Shown here piece by piece: positions 45,976-56,847 of a DNA stretch of 64,000 nucleotides. The position numbers were made by a program, and so were the translations under genes. Origin of the DNA: Penium margaritaceum (Eukaryota; Streptophyta; Zygnematophyceae; Desmidiales; Peniaceae); contig SZWC01000815.1 in NCBI GenBank assembly GCA_023375785.1, positions 52,760-116,759 on the forward strand, in the 5' to 3' direction. The notes beneath the pieces were generated by a model. That model had not been told where the DNA came from. It made no database searches and was given only the letters and a program-made list of their open reading frames with translations. Position 1 is the stretch's first letter. Each line of letters begins with the position of its first letter.

Positions 45976-46875
45976 TGTTGTGACATATTGCACTTGGTGT
46001 GGTAGAAAGCCTAGATTAGTCCATACTTTGCCAGAGTTCTAGGACCAAACTAGGTTTGCCTAGATGTGGCCTGTTTCGGCCGAACCTAGGAGCTCGTAGG
46101 AACATTTACGAGCTTTTGCAAACTTCGGGCGAGTTTGCCCTCGAGTCCTGTTGAGCGCCAGCGAGCCTCGATCGCAGGCCGACGGGTGAGACTCGATTAG
46201 CGAGTCTCATCCCGTAACAAGGGCACAGCTTGTTACTCGGACACTTGGTGTTGAAATTCAGGATCAAGCCATTGACAGTCGTTCTTGAATCTCTTGCACG
46301 TAAAATCAAGCACCACCAGGAGAGACTGAGGATAACCAAGAAACTTCTTTAACTCCAGGTGCCGGGTACAAGATTAGTGCTAGCATGTGCAAGTGTACCG
46401 AGGAACAGTTGAGTGAGTACATCAGAATTGTGAGCTATATGGGTGGCATGACTTCCTGCGCAATGGCAGCAGAGATGTTGGCACCTTCGAGGTCTCCAGT
46501 ACCAAAGTATGTTGAGCGATCGTAGCCATCGATCTGGCCATCGATCACGTGTAGCCAACCTGTGATCGATGGTCAGTTATGCTGTATGTTTGTGCGCTAT
46601 ATCAGCAACTTCTGTTTGGTACGTGAGTGAGGTCGAACTCCTGGCCTGCCAATGTTTTAAAGACACCATCTTAGCACCATCTCCTGGAGCTACTGAGATG
46701 CCCATCTTATTCATCAAATACCCAACTTCACTCGGAATCTGCCGGGTTGTGATGGCAACCTTTCCAACACTTGGACTTTTTCAATGACCTGCTAGGACAG
46801 ATCTGGACCTAGCGTCCACTAGACTCCATGGTTTGATGAGCTGTTTGTTTACATGGACTCGCAATGAGTTTGTCA
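45976..46875 (+). repeat. Putative copia D 5' LTR
   Basis: Starts TGTTGTGACATATTGCAC and ends gtca right before the primer site. No second copy in the window confirms the left end. It contains hairpins at 46182-46212 and 46534-46576 (15-base arms, one mismatch). Confidence 0.45.
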
Positions 46876-46887
46876 TGGTAACAGAGC
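46876..46887 (+). other. Copia D primer-binding site
   Basis: TGGTAACAGAGC, one base from the initiator-Met standard and directly after the LTR end. Confidence 0.65.
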
Positions 46888-47339
46888 TAGTCGACGGGCC
46901 TGAGAGGGACCAAAGTCGACTGGAGGAGCTGAAGACGGGGGTGGCTTCTACTTGCGCGCCACGTCAGCGGGAGTCGACGGGCCTCAGCAGGTCGTTAGGG
47001 CATCTCTAGGGTGCCGAACAAGGTCCAAGGGGGCGCGGGAGCCTTGGCAAGGCTTCGCACACGTGACGGAGGCTGGTGACGCAGATTTGCCGTCAAATTA
47101 AGGCCCCACGTCTCTCCAGCGACCCCCCAAGGTGTCCAACTGTGATTCCAGGGGTGGGCAAAGGGTTTGGGGTGGCGGTTTTGGGTTTGCAGGGGCCCAG
47201 GACGTCTGAGGAGGCTTCCCCATAGAGCTTCGGGCTCTCGGCAGAAAACTTGGCCCAAAGTGGACCCGGCGAATTGCTGCCGAATTTTTCTTGGTCCATC
47301 AGTAGCTAGAGAGGCACAAGGGACCATCGTCCACGCAAC
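46888..47339 (+). other. Copia D leader
   Basis: GC-rich non-coding stretch between the primer site and the gag ATG; no feature beyond position. Confidence 0.5.
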
Positions 47340-48790
47340 ATGAGTGAGGTGGATGGTGCCGGAAGCAGTGGCGGTGATCGCCCCAATGTAACCCTAACTG
47401 CTGCCGCAATGGCACAGCTAGGGCTGGGCCATAAAGAACTCTCCCCTCCTCAGCTTGGGACGAGAGACTTCTTCGCTTGGAGGGATATATTCCTTTCCTG
47501 GGCGGTGGAACACGGATTGGAGGAACTGTACCTCCGCCCCCCTCCTGATTCGGCTACCGAGATCATGTTGCTGCGAGCGTTCAATGCCTTAACACGCGCA
47601 CTGCCAGATCCACAAGCCTACGTCCTGCGCCATTTTCACTTTGGCAGCGGAGGTGAGGATCCGTCCAACCCACGAAGTGGCACAGCACGACCCCATGATG
47701 CCTGGCGCCATCTCTCTACGCGCCAGGAAAAACAGGGCATGACGCTCGTGGTGACGCCCAGAGATCGTCTGCGTAACCTCTATCCCAAACCAGGGGTGCC
47801 AGTCGCTGAATTTTGGGACGAATCCATGGATATCCGCCGACGCCTTTTGGGTTTAGGGGCCTCATGCTCTGTGCTTGAGTGGTTGGACGTGGTGCTGCTC
47901 CACCTCGGCGAGCAGTACAAGGAGTTCCGGCGTGATCTCCTCCGCCGTCACCCAGTCGCCGAGATTGAGCTCATCGATCTTGCAGCAGTCTTTGAGGAGT
48001 TGCGCAACTACGAAGACATTTTGAAGGGCGAGGCACGTGACATGACAGCCGCGTCACTGACTGCATATGCACACCAGAGCTCCCATACCGCTGCAGTTGT
48101 GTCAACCCAGACACCTTTCGCCTCATCGGAGGGTTCCTTTGGAGGGGGTCGGGGCGCACACGGTGGTGGCGGTCGTGGTCCTGGGAACCCGAGGTGCAGC
48201 TTCTGTAACCAGACTGGACACTTTTGGCGCAGATGCCCCTCTCTCCAGTGGCAGATGATGGAGAGGCAGCAGCAGACTCAGCAGCAGCAAAGACAGGTAC
48301 AGCAGCAGCCACCACAACAGTTTCCCGTGCCACAGTCCTTTGGGGGACATGGACCACCAGGACTGCCTTTATGCCATCCTATAGCGGCAGCCACCTTTGG
48401 ACTGCCGCCTCCGCAACAGTTCCAGCAGCTGTCCCTTCAGCAGATGCCCACACCTCCTGGGTACTACGGGATGCCCGTGCAGTACATGCCGCCGTTTGCG
48501 ACTGCTCCAGTGCCAGTACCGCCGTGGGCCCAGCGCGTGTACGACGACATAACGACATTGCAGACTGGTGACAGGATGGAGGCTACCCCTACCATATCTC
48601 CTCCCGAGACCACAGTTGCGTCACAGCTAGGTCCGCGCCTTGGGCACACGCATATCACCACATCGCACGCATTGCCCATGCATGAATGGTTGTTTGATAC
48701 AGCAGCTTCACATCACATGTCTCTCCATTGTCAACTTTTTGTGTCTCTGTATGCAACGCACGATGTGGAGGGTGTCCGAACGGGTCGGGT
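47340..48790 (+). pseudogene. Copia D gag and protease start
   Basis: Starts at the first ATG after the leader (MSEVDGAGSSGG). Residues about 30-235 are the copia gag core, with LGTRDFFAWRDIFLSW and then FWDESMDIRRRL and EFRRDLLRRHP. A Gly-rich hinge leads to a CCHC zinc knuckle CSFCNQTGHFWRRC (48195-48236), which binds RNA, then a long Gln/Pro-rich spacer with PPQQF-type runs. Near 48686 comes WLFDTAASHHM, the aspartic protease active site. Length is normal for copia gag. The element as a whole is broken. Confidence 0.85.
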
Positions 48791-50345
48791 GAAGTGCTGA
48801 GGGTTGAGGGCATTGGAACCGTCGCATTACAAGCACCGGGGGGGATAATGTGGTTGACTGGGGTTTTGTGTGTGCCTCGACTAAAGGTCAACTTGCTGTC
48901 AGGGGGGCAGTTGGATTGCCAATCGGGCATGTCAACACTGACGCAAGCAGAAGAATGCATGGTGTTTGATGCGCACGGGATGTTGCTAGCTGATGGGCCC
49001 TTGCATGACGACATGTTGTACCGACTAACTTTGTTCCCTGCTCTGCCATCTAACCGTGAAGAGACTCACATCATGATCATAACAGACCCAAAGCACACTG
49101 AGCTCATTCACAGAAGACTGGCGCATATCAACACAGAATTAGTGACTAATCTACTGAAACACCAGCCTGCACACGGACTGAGTCCTGGAGTGTCCACACG
49201 GCCTAAAGACGTCAGCTTGTCTAGACTGCCAGGAAGGAAAGTCACACCGATAGAGTTTCCCCACATCACAGCATGTCAGTGAGGCTCCTCTTGAATTGGT
49301 GCATGTTGACTTGACTGGACCCATGCCTGTACCCTCAGTCCAGTACGCGTCACTGTATGTTTTGACTCTGACAGACAACTACAGTCGCTTTCTGCTCAAG
49401 ACTAAAGCGGGTGCACAACGGGCCATAACCGACTGGATTCCCCTGGCAGAGCGACAGACTGGATGCCCTTTGCGCATCTTGCGTACAGACAGGGGCGGGG
49501 AATTCCTAGGCACACTAGAAACGGATCTTAAAAGCAGAGGTATCGTCCATCAAACCACAGCACCCTATACACCACAACAGAACGGGGTGGCTGAGCGATG
49601 GCACAGAACTTTGGGCGATGCCCTACACACCCTCCTAACAGAGTCTGGCTTGTCCCTTAGATTCTGGGAGGAAGCAGTCAAGTACATCACTTGGGTATGG
49701 AACAGAATACCTCAAGGGCCTCTTCCCAGGACTGTCACTCCATGGGAAAGATGGTTCAAGCAGAGGGCAGATCTACGCCCTGCATGGGTGTGGGGCACAA
49801 TGGCTTGTGTCTGGTTTACTGATGCACAACGCAATCACAAACTGAGCCCACGAGGAAGGTAGTGCGTCTTTGTCGGAGTCTCTCATGCGTTTAAGGCATG
49901 GAGGTTTTGGGATCCCGTGCATCATGCCTTTGTAGAGAGTCGAGATGCGTCATTCTTGGAACACATGCCTTACAAGGCGTTCAAGGGACTTAAGCATGCA
50001 CATGTGCTCACTGTTCCTGAGCGATATCCTGTGTATGTCAGTATCCCCATCTTTTTACCCACCATGAAGACCAAGGACCCACGGTCCTCTGGTGGACACA
50101 AGGACACAGACCAGTCAACTTCGGTCCCTACAGACCTACTCACACCAACTGATCTAGCAAGCACAAGTGCAGACTCCTCAGGGCCCCCACCTGGCCTTAC
50201 CCCGGTGCAAGACCGTCCAGTCCAGTCCGATCCGGTCCGTCGCTCACAACGGAATGTGGCGAGAGTGGACTATAAACAGTATTATCATATAGTGGTTCCC
50301 ACACAACCCATGCCCATCCAGTCCGAGCCTCTCACTGTTGAATAG
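48790..50345 (+). pseudogene. Copia D protease end, integrase and linker
   Basis: The gag-pre-integrase stretch is at 48930-49200. Integrase core is at about 49280-49860 with VHVDLTGPM, LTDNYSRF, RTDRGGEF and TPQQNGVAERWHRTL; these hold the D, D and E positions of the catalytic triad. The linker at 49900-50345 is Pro/Ser/Thr-rich. Integrase precedes reverse transcriptase, as in all copia elements. Confidence 0.85.
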
Positions 50346-50384
50346 GCAAGGGGGCGCTCAGACGCGACAGAGTGGGAAAAGGCA

Positions 50385-51665
50385 ATGGTAGATGAGCTGA
50401 ACGCGCTGCTTGAGCACGGAGTCTACAAACTGGTACCACTTCCTCCTGGGCGCAAAGCAATCGATGTTAAGTGGGTATTTAAGGTATTACGGAATATCCT
50501 TGGTTTGTTTGAGAAATACAAAGCCCGATTGGTGGCCAAGGGCTTTCATCAGATACCTGGACAAGATTTCACTGACACTTATGCCCCAGTGGATAAGTTC
50601 ATGTCCGGTCGAGTGCTGCTTGGGGTCGCAGCACACGATGACTGGGAAATACATCAAATGGATGTCAACAACGCCTTTCTGAATGGTCCGTTGGAAGAAG
50701 AAATCTGCGTGGAACAACCACCAGGATTCACAGATGGTACTGACAGAGTGTGGCTCCTCTTGAAGGCGCTGTATGGATTTAAACAAGCTCCACGGTGCTG
50801 GAACAAAGAGATCAGTCCAATACTGGAATACGAAGGATTTTTGCAGAGTCTGCCTGATCCCTCCATGTTCATCCGTTGGGTGAGCGGTGTTCCAGTTGTC
50901 CTCCTGGTGTATGTTGATGATTTACTGATCCTCTCACCGTCTCTTCCTCTAATCAAAGACACGAAAGCACTACTCACTGTACACTATCATATGACAGACC
51001 TAGGAGAGGCACACAATTTCCTAGGCATGACCATCACTCGCAACAGAGCTGCACGCACTCTGACACCACACCAAGGTCGGTTCATAGCACCCTTGACTGA
51101 ACGCTTCTCTCACCTTGTGCAACATCTCCCCACCCAGCATTCACCGATGAGTCCAGACGTGTATGGGCATCTCCTTGACACCAACACCGCTGACAACGGA
51201 CCTGACACAGATTCCACGCTGTACAGACAGATCACAGGCAGTCTCACCTATCTTTCCTCCACCACCTGACCAGACATTTCCTCTGCACTGAACACTCTGG
51301 CCCAGTTCAGCCAGCATCCCCGCAGTGCACATCATAAGGCTTTGCTCAAACTGCTGCGCTATGTGTTTGACACTGCATCAATGGGTCTCGTCATCTCCCC
51401 TGGCACTGGTCCCTTTCTCGATGGACATTGTGACAGTGATTATGCACGGGACAGACCTGCACGTAGTCGGGGAGGATATGTCTTTTGGCTTTGGGGTACC
51501 ACTGTCTCATGGCGCAGTGTGAAACAGCCATGTGTGGCACGTAGTGTGGCTGAAGCAGAATACATGGCATTGGGAGAAGCTGCATGTGAAGCAACCTGGC
51601 TGCAACGGCTGTTGGGAGAATTGGAAATGAGTGTGGGGGATGTGCCACTGTTGAGCCTTCCTTGA
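50385..51665 (+). pseudogene. Copia D reverse transcriptase and partial RNase H
   Basis: KARLVAKGFHQIPGQDFTDT near 50519, MDVNNAFLNG near 50659, the catalytic loop VYVDDLLIL near 50908 and RQITGSLTYL near 51226 mark a well-preserved copia reverse transcriptase. RNase H follows from about 51400 (DSDYARD, RSRGGYVF, AEAEYMALGEAA) and ends where family A begins. Confidence 0.85.
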
Positions 51666-52589
51666 CATCTCTCTACGATCAAAGGCATGAAGCTTCTAGG
51701 ACTCCGCTCACCAACGTATTGTCGATTCTCGAGACTCTCTCTACTTTGAGGCTCTCACCTACTGCGACCTGTCCAGTATTCTGTCACTAGCTGCTGACCA
51801 CGTTCCCTCCTGTGTGGCTCCCGGAGGATGGGAGAGCCTCGTCCTACAGATGGCTCCGACCGGGCCTCCTCACCTGTGGTCCGGTCTCTGGCTGCTGATA
51901 ATCCAGCCATCGTGGCCATAGGTCCAGTAGCTTCATCGGCCCCCGCCAACACACCTGATCCCATGCCTGCATCAGTCCCCTCACGCACACCTGATTCTGT
52001 GCCAGCGTCAGCCTCCTCCACACAGCTTATCCGGTGCAAGCGTACATTCTCCTCCGGTACACATCATCCCATGTCAGTGCCAGTTCCCTCAGGTACATGT
52101 GATCCCACGATGGTGATAGCGTCCCCAGTCACATCTACTCATGTGCCTAAACCTGCTCATCCTATGTGCTTGCTGACACCTATCCATGTTCCTGTTGCAC
52201 CCTTTTCCTTTCCCTGCGAGTCCACAGCCCCGGTGGCTGAGGTCTTCTAGCCTGCTCCGCAACCCGAGGTGAGAACCTTAGCATCGGGCTAAGCCCGCGA
52301 GCCCGATGGAGGTCTTCGACCCATGGCCTCTAGGACTGAGCGGACTGTTGACTCGGCTCTTGGATGTCCAACTTGGAGTATTCAAAGTGGCGAGCCCGGC
52401 ACAAAGGCCCTTGGCCTGAGTGTCAAGGCGAATTATATCAAGGTGCATCTTGCGTGTCTTGTTGGGCACGAGTTGGTCTCCCAAGAGTTATCAGTCACTT
52501 GCGATGTCGCAACTAACCTTGGCGTGGTCAAACCGAGTTCGGAGGTGTGTGCCTTAGCCACGTGGAGCTCTCCCTTGACGATGCCTGAT

Positions 52590-53225
52590 CTAGGCATGTT
52601 GAAGGAGGCACTCTTGGCTTATGATAAAAATTTGTAGCGTGCCGCTTGTGAAGATGATCTGAGAGTAATCCGTGAGCACGGTGTCTATGGGGTTGTCGAC
52701 CTCATGCCAACACGGGAGGTTGTACATGCCAAATGGGTCCTTTGCAAGAAGGTGAAGCCTGATGGCACACTCGATCGCTTTCGACGATAGTGTTTGGTGG
52801 TATTTGACGGTAACACAGATAGTGACTGGACGTGGAGCCCTGATGGACGCAGTCGGACATGCTACGTGTTCCTACAAGGTGGCACTTCTGACTCATGGCG
52901 TAGCGGCAGGCAGGGCTGCATTACACATAGCTCATAAGAGGTTGAGTATGTTGCGCTGGGAGTTAGGGATGCAGAGGTGGTGTGGCTTCAGTGTCGGTTT
53001 GTTTTGTTGTGTCAGTCTGTGCCTTGTATCATTTTACACTGTGACAACCAGAATGCATTTGCCATTGCAGAGAACTCTTGTGTGGTTCATGGACCCACAA
53101 AGTACGTTGCTGTTGAGAATCATTTTGTGCGTGATCTTGTGGAGCGACAGGTGATCTCCCTCATCTGGGTCGGCACGGACATGCAGCGGGCTGAATTCCT
53201 GACCAAGGCATTGTCAGCAGCGTGC
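52590..53225 (+). pseudogene. Copia A3 reverse transcriptase start and RNase H remnant
   Basis: VVDLMPTREVVHAKWVL near 52696 marks the start of reverse transcriptase. RNase H is recognised by NTDSDWTW near 52815, CDNQNAFAIAENS near 53039 and the HHF...DLVERQ tail near 53120. Fossil. Confidence 0.7.
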
Positions 53226-53547
53226 AGAATTTCTCACCAAAGATCTCAACAGTGGCATGTTCAAAGCGGCTGTGCATGTTCTTGGTCTATTGCACTCTCG
53301 TCATGGCCCTGGTTGACATGAGTCCTGTAAGTCGCATCGTTTCGTGACTTGTGTATGTTCTTATATGTGTGTGGGATGTTTGTCTATGGGTCATGGAGGA
53401 GTGTTGGTTATGGGAATAACACATGCAAGTGTTCTTATGTGTGTGTGGGATGTTTGTCTGAGAGTGGCTTAGGGTGGGATGTGTGAATATGGAGTGTTAA
53501 GCATCTCGTTACACACTTCAGTTCTACACGTGTATGGACATGCATAG

Positions 53548-54217
53548 TGTTGGTTTGTGTGGCTTCCACCCGTCACCACTGACGCCGACGCATTATCCAT
53601 ATACCCACGTTGGCGGTATATGATAGAGGAGGGCGTGACGACACGACGAGCCTCCGGAGTGTCCCGAGACTTCTCCAGCACCTACTACAGCGCCGGCGAG
53701 ACGCGGTCGATGCGTTCCGGTAGCCCTGTTGGCTTCTCCGGAGTTAGGAGAGTTTTCTCGGTGGGTTGAGACCCGCGCACCCGGTGGACTGTACCGGTGC
53801 GACGAGGAGACCCAGTGGCTGTACTAGCACTTCCGATGTTCGGAAAGCTGTTTTGGATGTCTGGACGCTGTTTTCGAGATTTTCTAGCACTGCTTGCATT
53901 TTCTCGGCGGTCGAGACCCGGGCACTCGGAGAGTTGTTCCGGTGTCTCGAGGAGACCACCGTTGTTGTTATAGTGGTGTACGTAGTGCGTTCTCCCCGCT
54001 GACTCGTTTGGGTTCAGCGGGGGTGACGGGGCCCGGTGCGGCTAGCTGCCTGCACCCCTACTTAAGCCCGGTAGGGGCTCATTTATATTCTCTCCTTGTT
54101 CTTTCATATTCAGCGTTCCAGACTTAGCCAAATTCTTGCCGTCTTGCATCGCACTCACACATAGAGCTCATGTTTGTTTTTGCATGGGCCTGCAGCATGC
54201 CCAAAATATTTCCAATT
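53548..54217 (+). mobile_element. Solo LTR F nested in A3
   Basis: About 670 bases absent from the matching spacer of A2, starting TGTTGG. The five bases catag stand on both sides (53543-53547 and 54218-54222) like a target duplication. Near 54060-54090 it has cttaagcccggtaggggctcatttatattc, promoter-like with a TATA motif (ttatatt). No coding sequence. The right end does not finish in CA, so the limits may be off by a few bases. Confidence 0.6.
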
Positions 54218-54241
54218 CATAGCATCGGGTCATAGGGGGAT

Positions 54242-54864
54242 TGTTGTGATGTAAGACATCTCCTTTTGTCTGTACAGCTTACTATGACACTCGGTCGTGT
54301 CCATAGTCGTGCATATCCCTGATACGGACCCAGCTGGCATCGGAGCACCGACCGGTGGTGGCTCCACTCAGCAGCTGCCTAAAAGCTGCCACAACGTCTC
54401 AAGTGCTTCTTGGGGTGCTCTTCATTTTTCCTACAGTCGCTACAGTTTTAATGGTGGACAAGCTCTTGAGCCCAATTTGGATGATGTTCATTTTGTGTTC
54501 ACTGATTAATGCCGGACCCATGCGTGCAACCAGTCGTAGGATCTGGCTTGATATTTTGCATTTGTAGGTTCAGAAGGTGTTGCGTCTGGATGCATGTGCG
54601 TAGAATTACGGCCAAAACAGTGATTTTGGGCTGGTTTCAGGGCAAATTGACACTACGACGTGCGTCATCCACCGTGCGCCGCAGCAGGTATTTGTGTTGT
54701 GTGCCTATGATTTGTCATCTCTCTCTGCACATTGAAGTTGTTGCGCTTGTGAGACTGAGCGTCTCGCCTAGCCCAATCCTTGCAATTTTTGCACTTGCCC
54801 TGTGTACTAGTGCAATCGCTTATTGAACAGCAGCCGTGCTAGGAAGCTTCCAGGTAGCTTCTCA
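54242..54864 (+). repeat. Family A 3' LTR of A3
   Basis: Starts TGTTGTGATGTAAG after a gggggat purine tract and aligns with 37946-38585 over its length. Confidence 0.8.
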
Positions 54865-54872
54865 TAATATAG

Positions 54873-54962
54873 CTGTTGGAGAACCATCAGCACAAACCTG
54901 GAAGGTCTCGCTACTCAAGATTGTATGAAAATCAACTCGAAGCCCATAAACCAACACTTTGA
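54873..54962. repeat. Element B LTR fragment beside A3
   Basis: gttggagaacc, cagcacaaacc, ctactcaagat and agcccata follow the same order as 20474-20555. A short scrap of the B LTR in the same direction. Confidence 0.55.
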
Positions 54963-55541
54963 CCCCCCACTCCACGATGTCCTTTCCTAATTACACAGTA
55001 CTCATTTTAATGCAGAGGTCTTGCTCGATGCCGGGGGTGGCGGTCAGCTCACCTCGTGCGTGGCGCACGGGTGAAGCTTGCTTCACTGCTCTAAGTTCCA
55101 CGAGCCCGCCATAGCCCTTCACTTGTTTCTTCTGTGTGAGCTCGTGAAATGAATCCATGGCATCCCTCGCATTCTTGCTCTTCCACACTCTCTTCCTTGC
55201 ACATTTGAATTGCCTATACCATGTGCCTTCACAATGTCTCTGCTCTCTCATAGGTTGCCCACAAGTCTGCAGCTAAATCTCTAAAGAAATGGACAACAAG
55301 GCTAATACTGTCATATGAGACATCTGTTGGTTGTGGGTGTAACACACGCAAGTGACCTCTTGACTTTCGCGTGCAACACTATGACACATCATGGATTTCA
55401 CAGTCGTGGCAACACCATCAAGCTGTCAAGTGGTGGCCACAGCACCAACATCAGATTTATGGAGAGCTTGATTGTAGTGGTGGTTTATACTTCTGCTTTC
55501 TAGCGTGATGCACATACATTCATAGGAGTGCGTGCACCACA
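54963..55541. other. Unassigned spacer before C1
   Basis: No gene recognised. A minus-strand frame of 86 codons (54991-55251) lacks motifs. The stretch at 55020-55190 shows scattered similarity to the second half of the C1 LTR (for example atccatggc(a/g)tc(c/t)ctcgc), perhaps a very old LTR relic. Confidence 0.35.
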
Positions 55542-56167
55542 TGTTGAAGTTCGTTGGCCACTCATAACTCTATGCCCTCTTGCCTCCCACATTCTCCACA
55601 CACTCATGTACAGATTGAGTGACAATGGTACTGCCTGGGGAGATGGCTGACGCAACCATCCTGACTGGAGCCGTCAACGCCCTCAAGCTGTTGCTGGACC
55701 CAGAAGTGCTTTCTGGCACTAATGTTACCATTGCATGACTCTCCATGATTCTCTATGACTCTCTGTGTGATGCGGTAGATGCTAGGGCTGTACACTCTCA
55801 CTGCCGTGCCCTGCATCATTTTATCTTGCCTTGCATGTGATGGGGGAGCTGCATATTTCCCGGGTGCTGATCCTTAGGGGGCCACCGTGCCGGTCTTGAC
55901 CGTGCGTCGGTGAGTAGCCGCCCTCAGTTATTCCGAGAGGTTGGGCTCGACCCCCGGGTGGCGGCACTTGCTCACCCGAGCTCGACGCTCGTGGTGAGTG
56001 AGTGCTCACCGGTACATGTCTCGCTCACTCCCCCCTTGCCTCTCTTGTCTTGGTTAAGTGTGGACTCTTGCAAGCAAGTTACCGCATCCATGGCGTCTCT
56101 CGCTCAATGTGACTGGATGCATTCACCCAAACCACCACACACGGGCTAGCAATGTAACTTCCTAGCA
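55542..56167 (+). repeat. C1 5' LTR
   Basis: 626 bases from TGTTGAAGTTCG to about ctagca. The first 410 bases recur at 63424-63835. A possible TATA-like tttat lies near 55812. Confidence 0.85.
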
Positions 56168-56172
56168 ACTAC

Positions 56173-56184
56173 TGGTATCAGAGC
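56173..56184 (+). other. C1 primer-binding site
   Basis: TGGTATCAGAGC, exact initiator-Met type site, five bases after the LTR. Confidence 0.9.
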
Positions 56185-56847
56185 AGTGAGACTTGTTTCA
56201 CACCGCTCAGCGGTCCTGGTCCGTGGAGTTTCCGCAGTCCACGTCTCCCGTGGTCCACGCATCACCGCAGCTAATCTCGCAGCTGCTCACAGTCTCCACC
56301 TTCTACCTACCCGCAGCAGCAGTCTCAGCTGCTCCTCAATCTACCGAGGCTGTCTCCGTCTCTCGGGGCCTTGCGAGTACCCTCTCGCCCGCTCGCACAC
56401 GCTCGGGAACTCTCATTGCCGCAAGCTGCCGGCGCTTCTTCCCGGCCCCTCACACTTGGACTGACTGCCCCACCACTCTGCGCAGCCACTCTTGGCTGAC
56501 CCTTCAGTCGTCCGCGGTGCTTGAGCGGATCTGCCGCGTTTTCTCCAAGCTTTGTGAGCTGCTCTTGGCCACCCCTCACGGTCGTCTGTGGTCGTGAGCG
56601 TGTCTGTCGCGTTCCTCTCGTGCTGTGAACTGCCATTCTCCTTGGCATCCGTACACGACCCGGCTGCCTCACTTGTCTTTGCAACCGTTATTGGCCGCCA
56701 TCGAGGTCACCCGCGGTACTTGAACGTATCTTCTGTCTTCTTCTCGCTCACAGCACTCTCTCACTGCGCTCTGCTTCTCTCTCGCGCACCTTCTCTCACC
56801 CACTGTCGCTTGTCGCAGTCCACTGCTGCCTCGGGTGCTCGTGGGGC
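56185..56847 (+). other. C1 leader
   Basis: CT-rich, about 660 bases, with short open frames (up to 134 codons at 56193-56597) that lack motifs. The long space before the next large frame leaves room for packaging or translation signals, none of which I can identify. Confidence 0.5.

Larger units (their letters stand above)
45976..51665 (+). mobile_element. Ty1/copia lineage D, truncated at its 3' side
   Basis: Putative 5' LTR 45976-46875, primer site 46876-46887, leader, long gag frame from 47340, then protease, integrase, reverse transcriptase and the first part of RNase H. At 51665 it stops abruptly and family A sequence starts in the middle of its integrase. Better preserved than A and C2, with a handful of breaks, so of intermediate age. 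No 3' LTR in the window. Confidence 0.8.
51666..54864 (+). mobile_element. Ty1/copia family A, copy A3, 3' part
   Basis: Begins in the end of integrase (compare 35245), followed by the Pro/Ser linker (51830-52250), the start of reverse transcriptase (52590-52790), RNase H (52795-53220), a spacer, a polypurine tract (54231-54241) and a 3' LTR (54242-54864). Much of the reverse transcriptase core is absent. Heavily broken and old. The spacer carries solo LTR F. Confidence 0.75.

Noticed and set aside
47971-48357. Minus-strand frame inside copia D gag
   Set aside because: Shadow of the gag reading frame.
56193-56597. 134-codon frame in the C1 leader
   Set aside because: Ser/Thr/Arg-rich with no motif and in conflict with other frames; more likely leader than gene.
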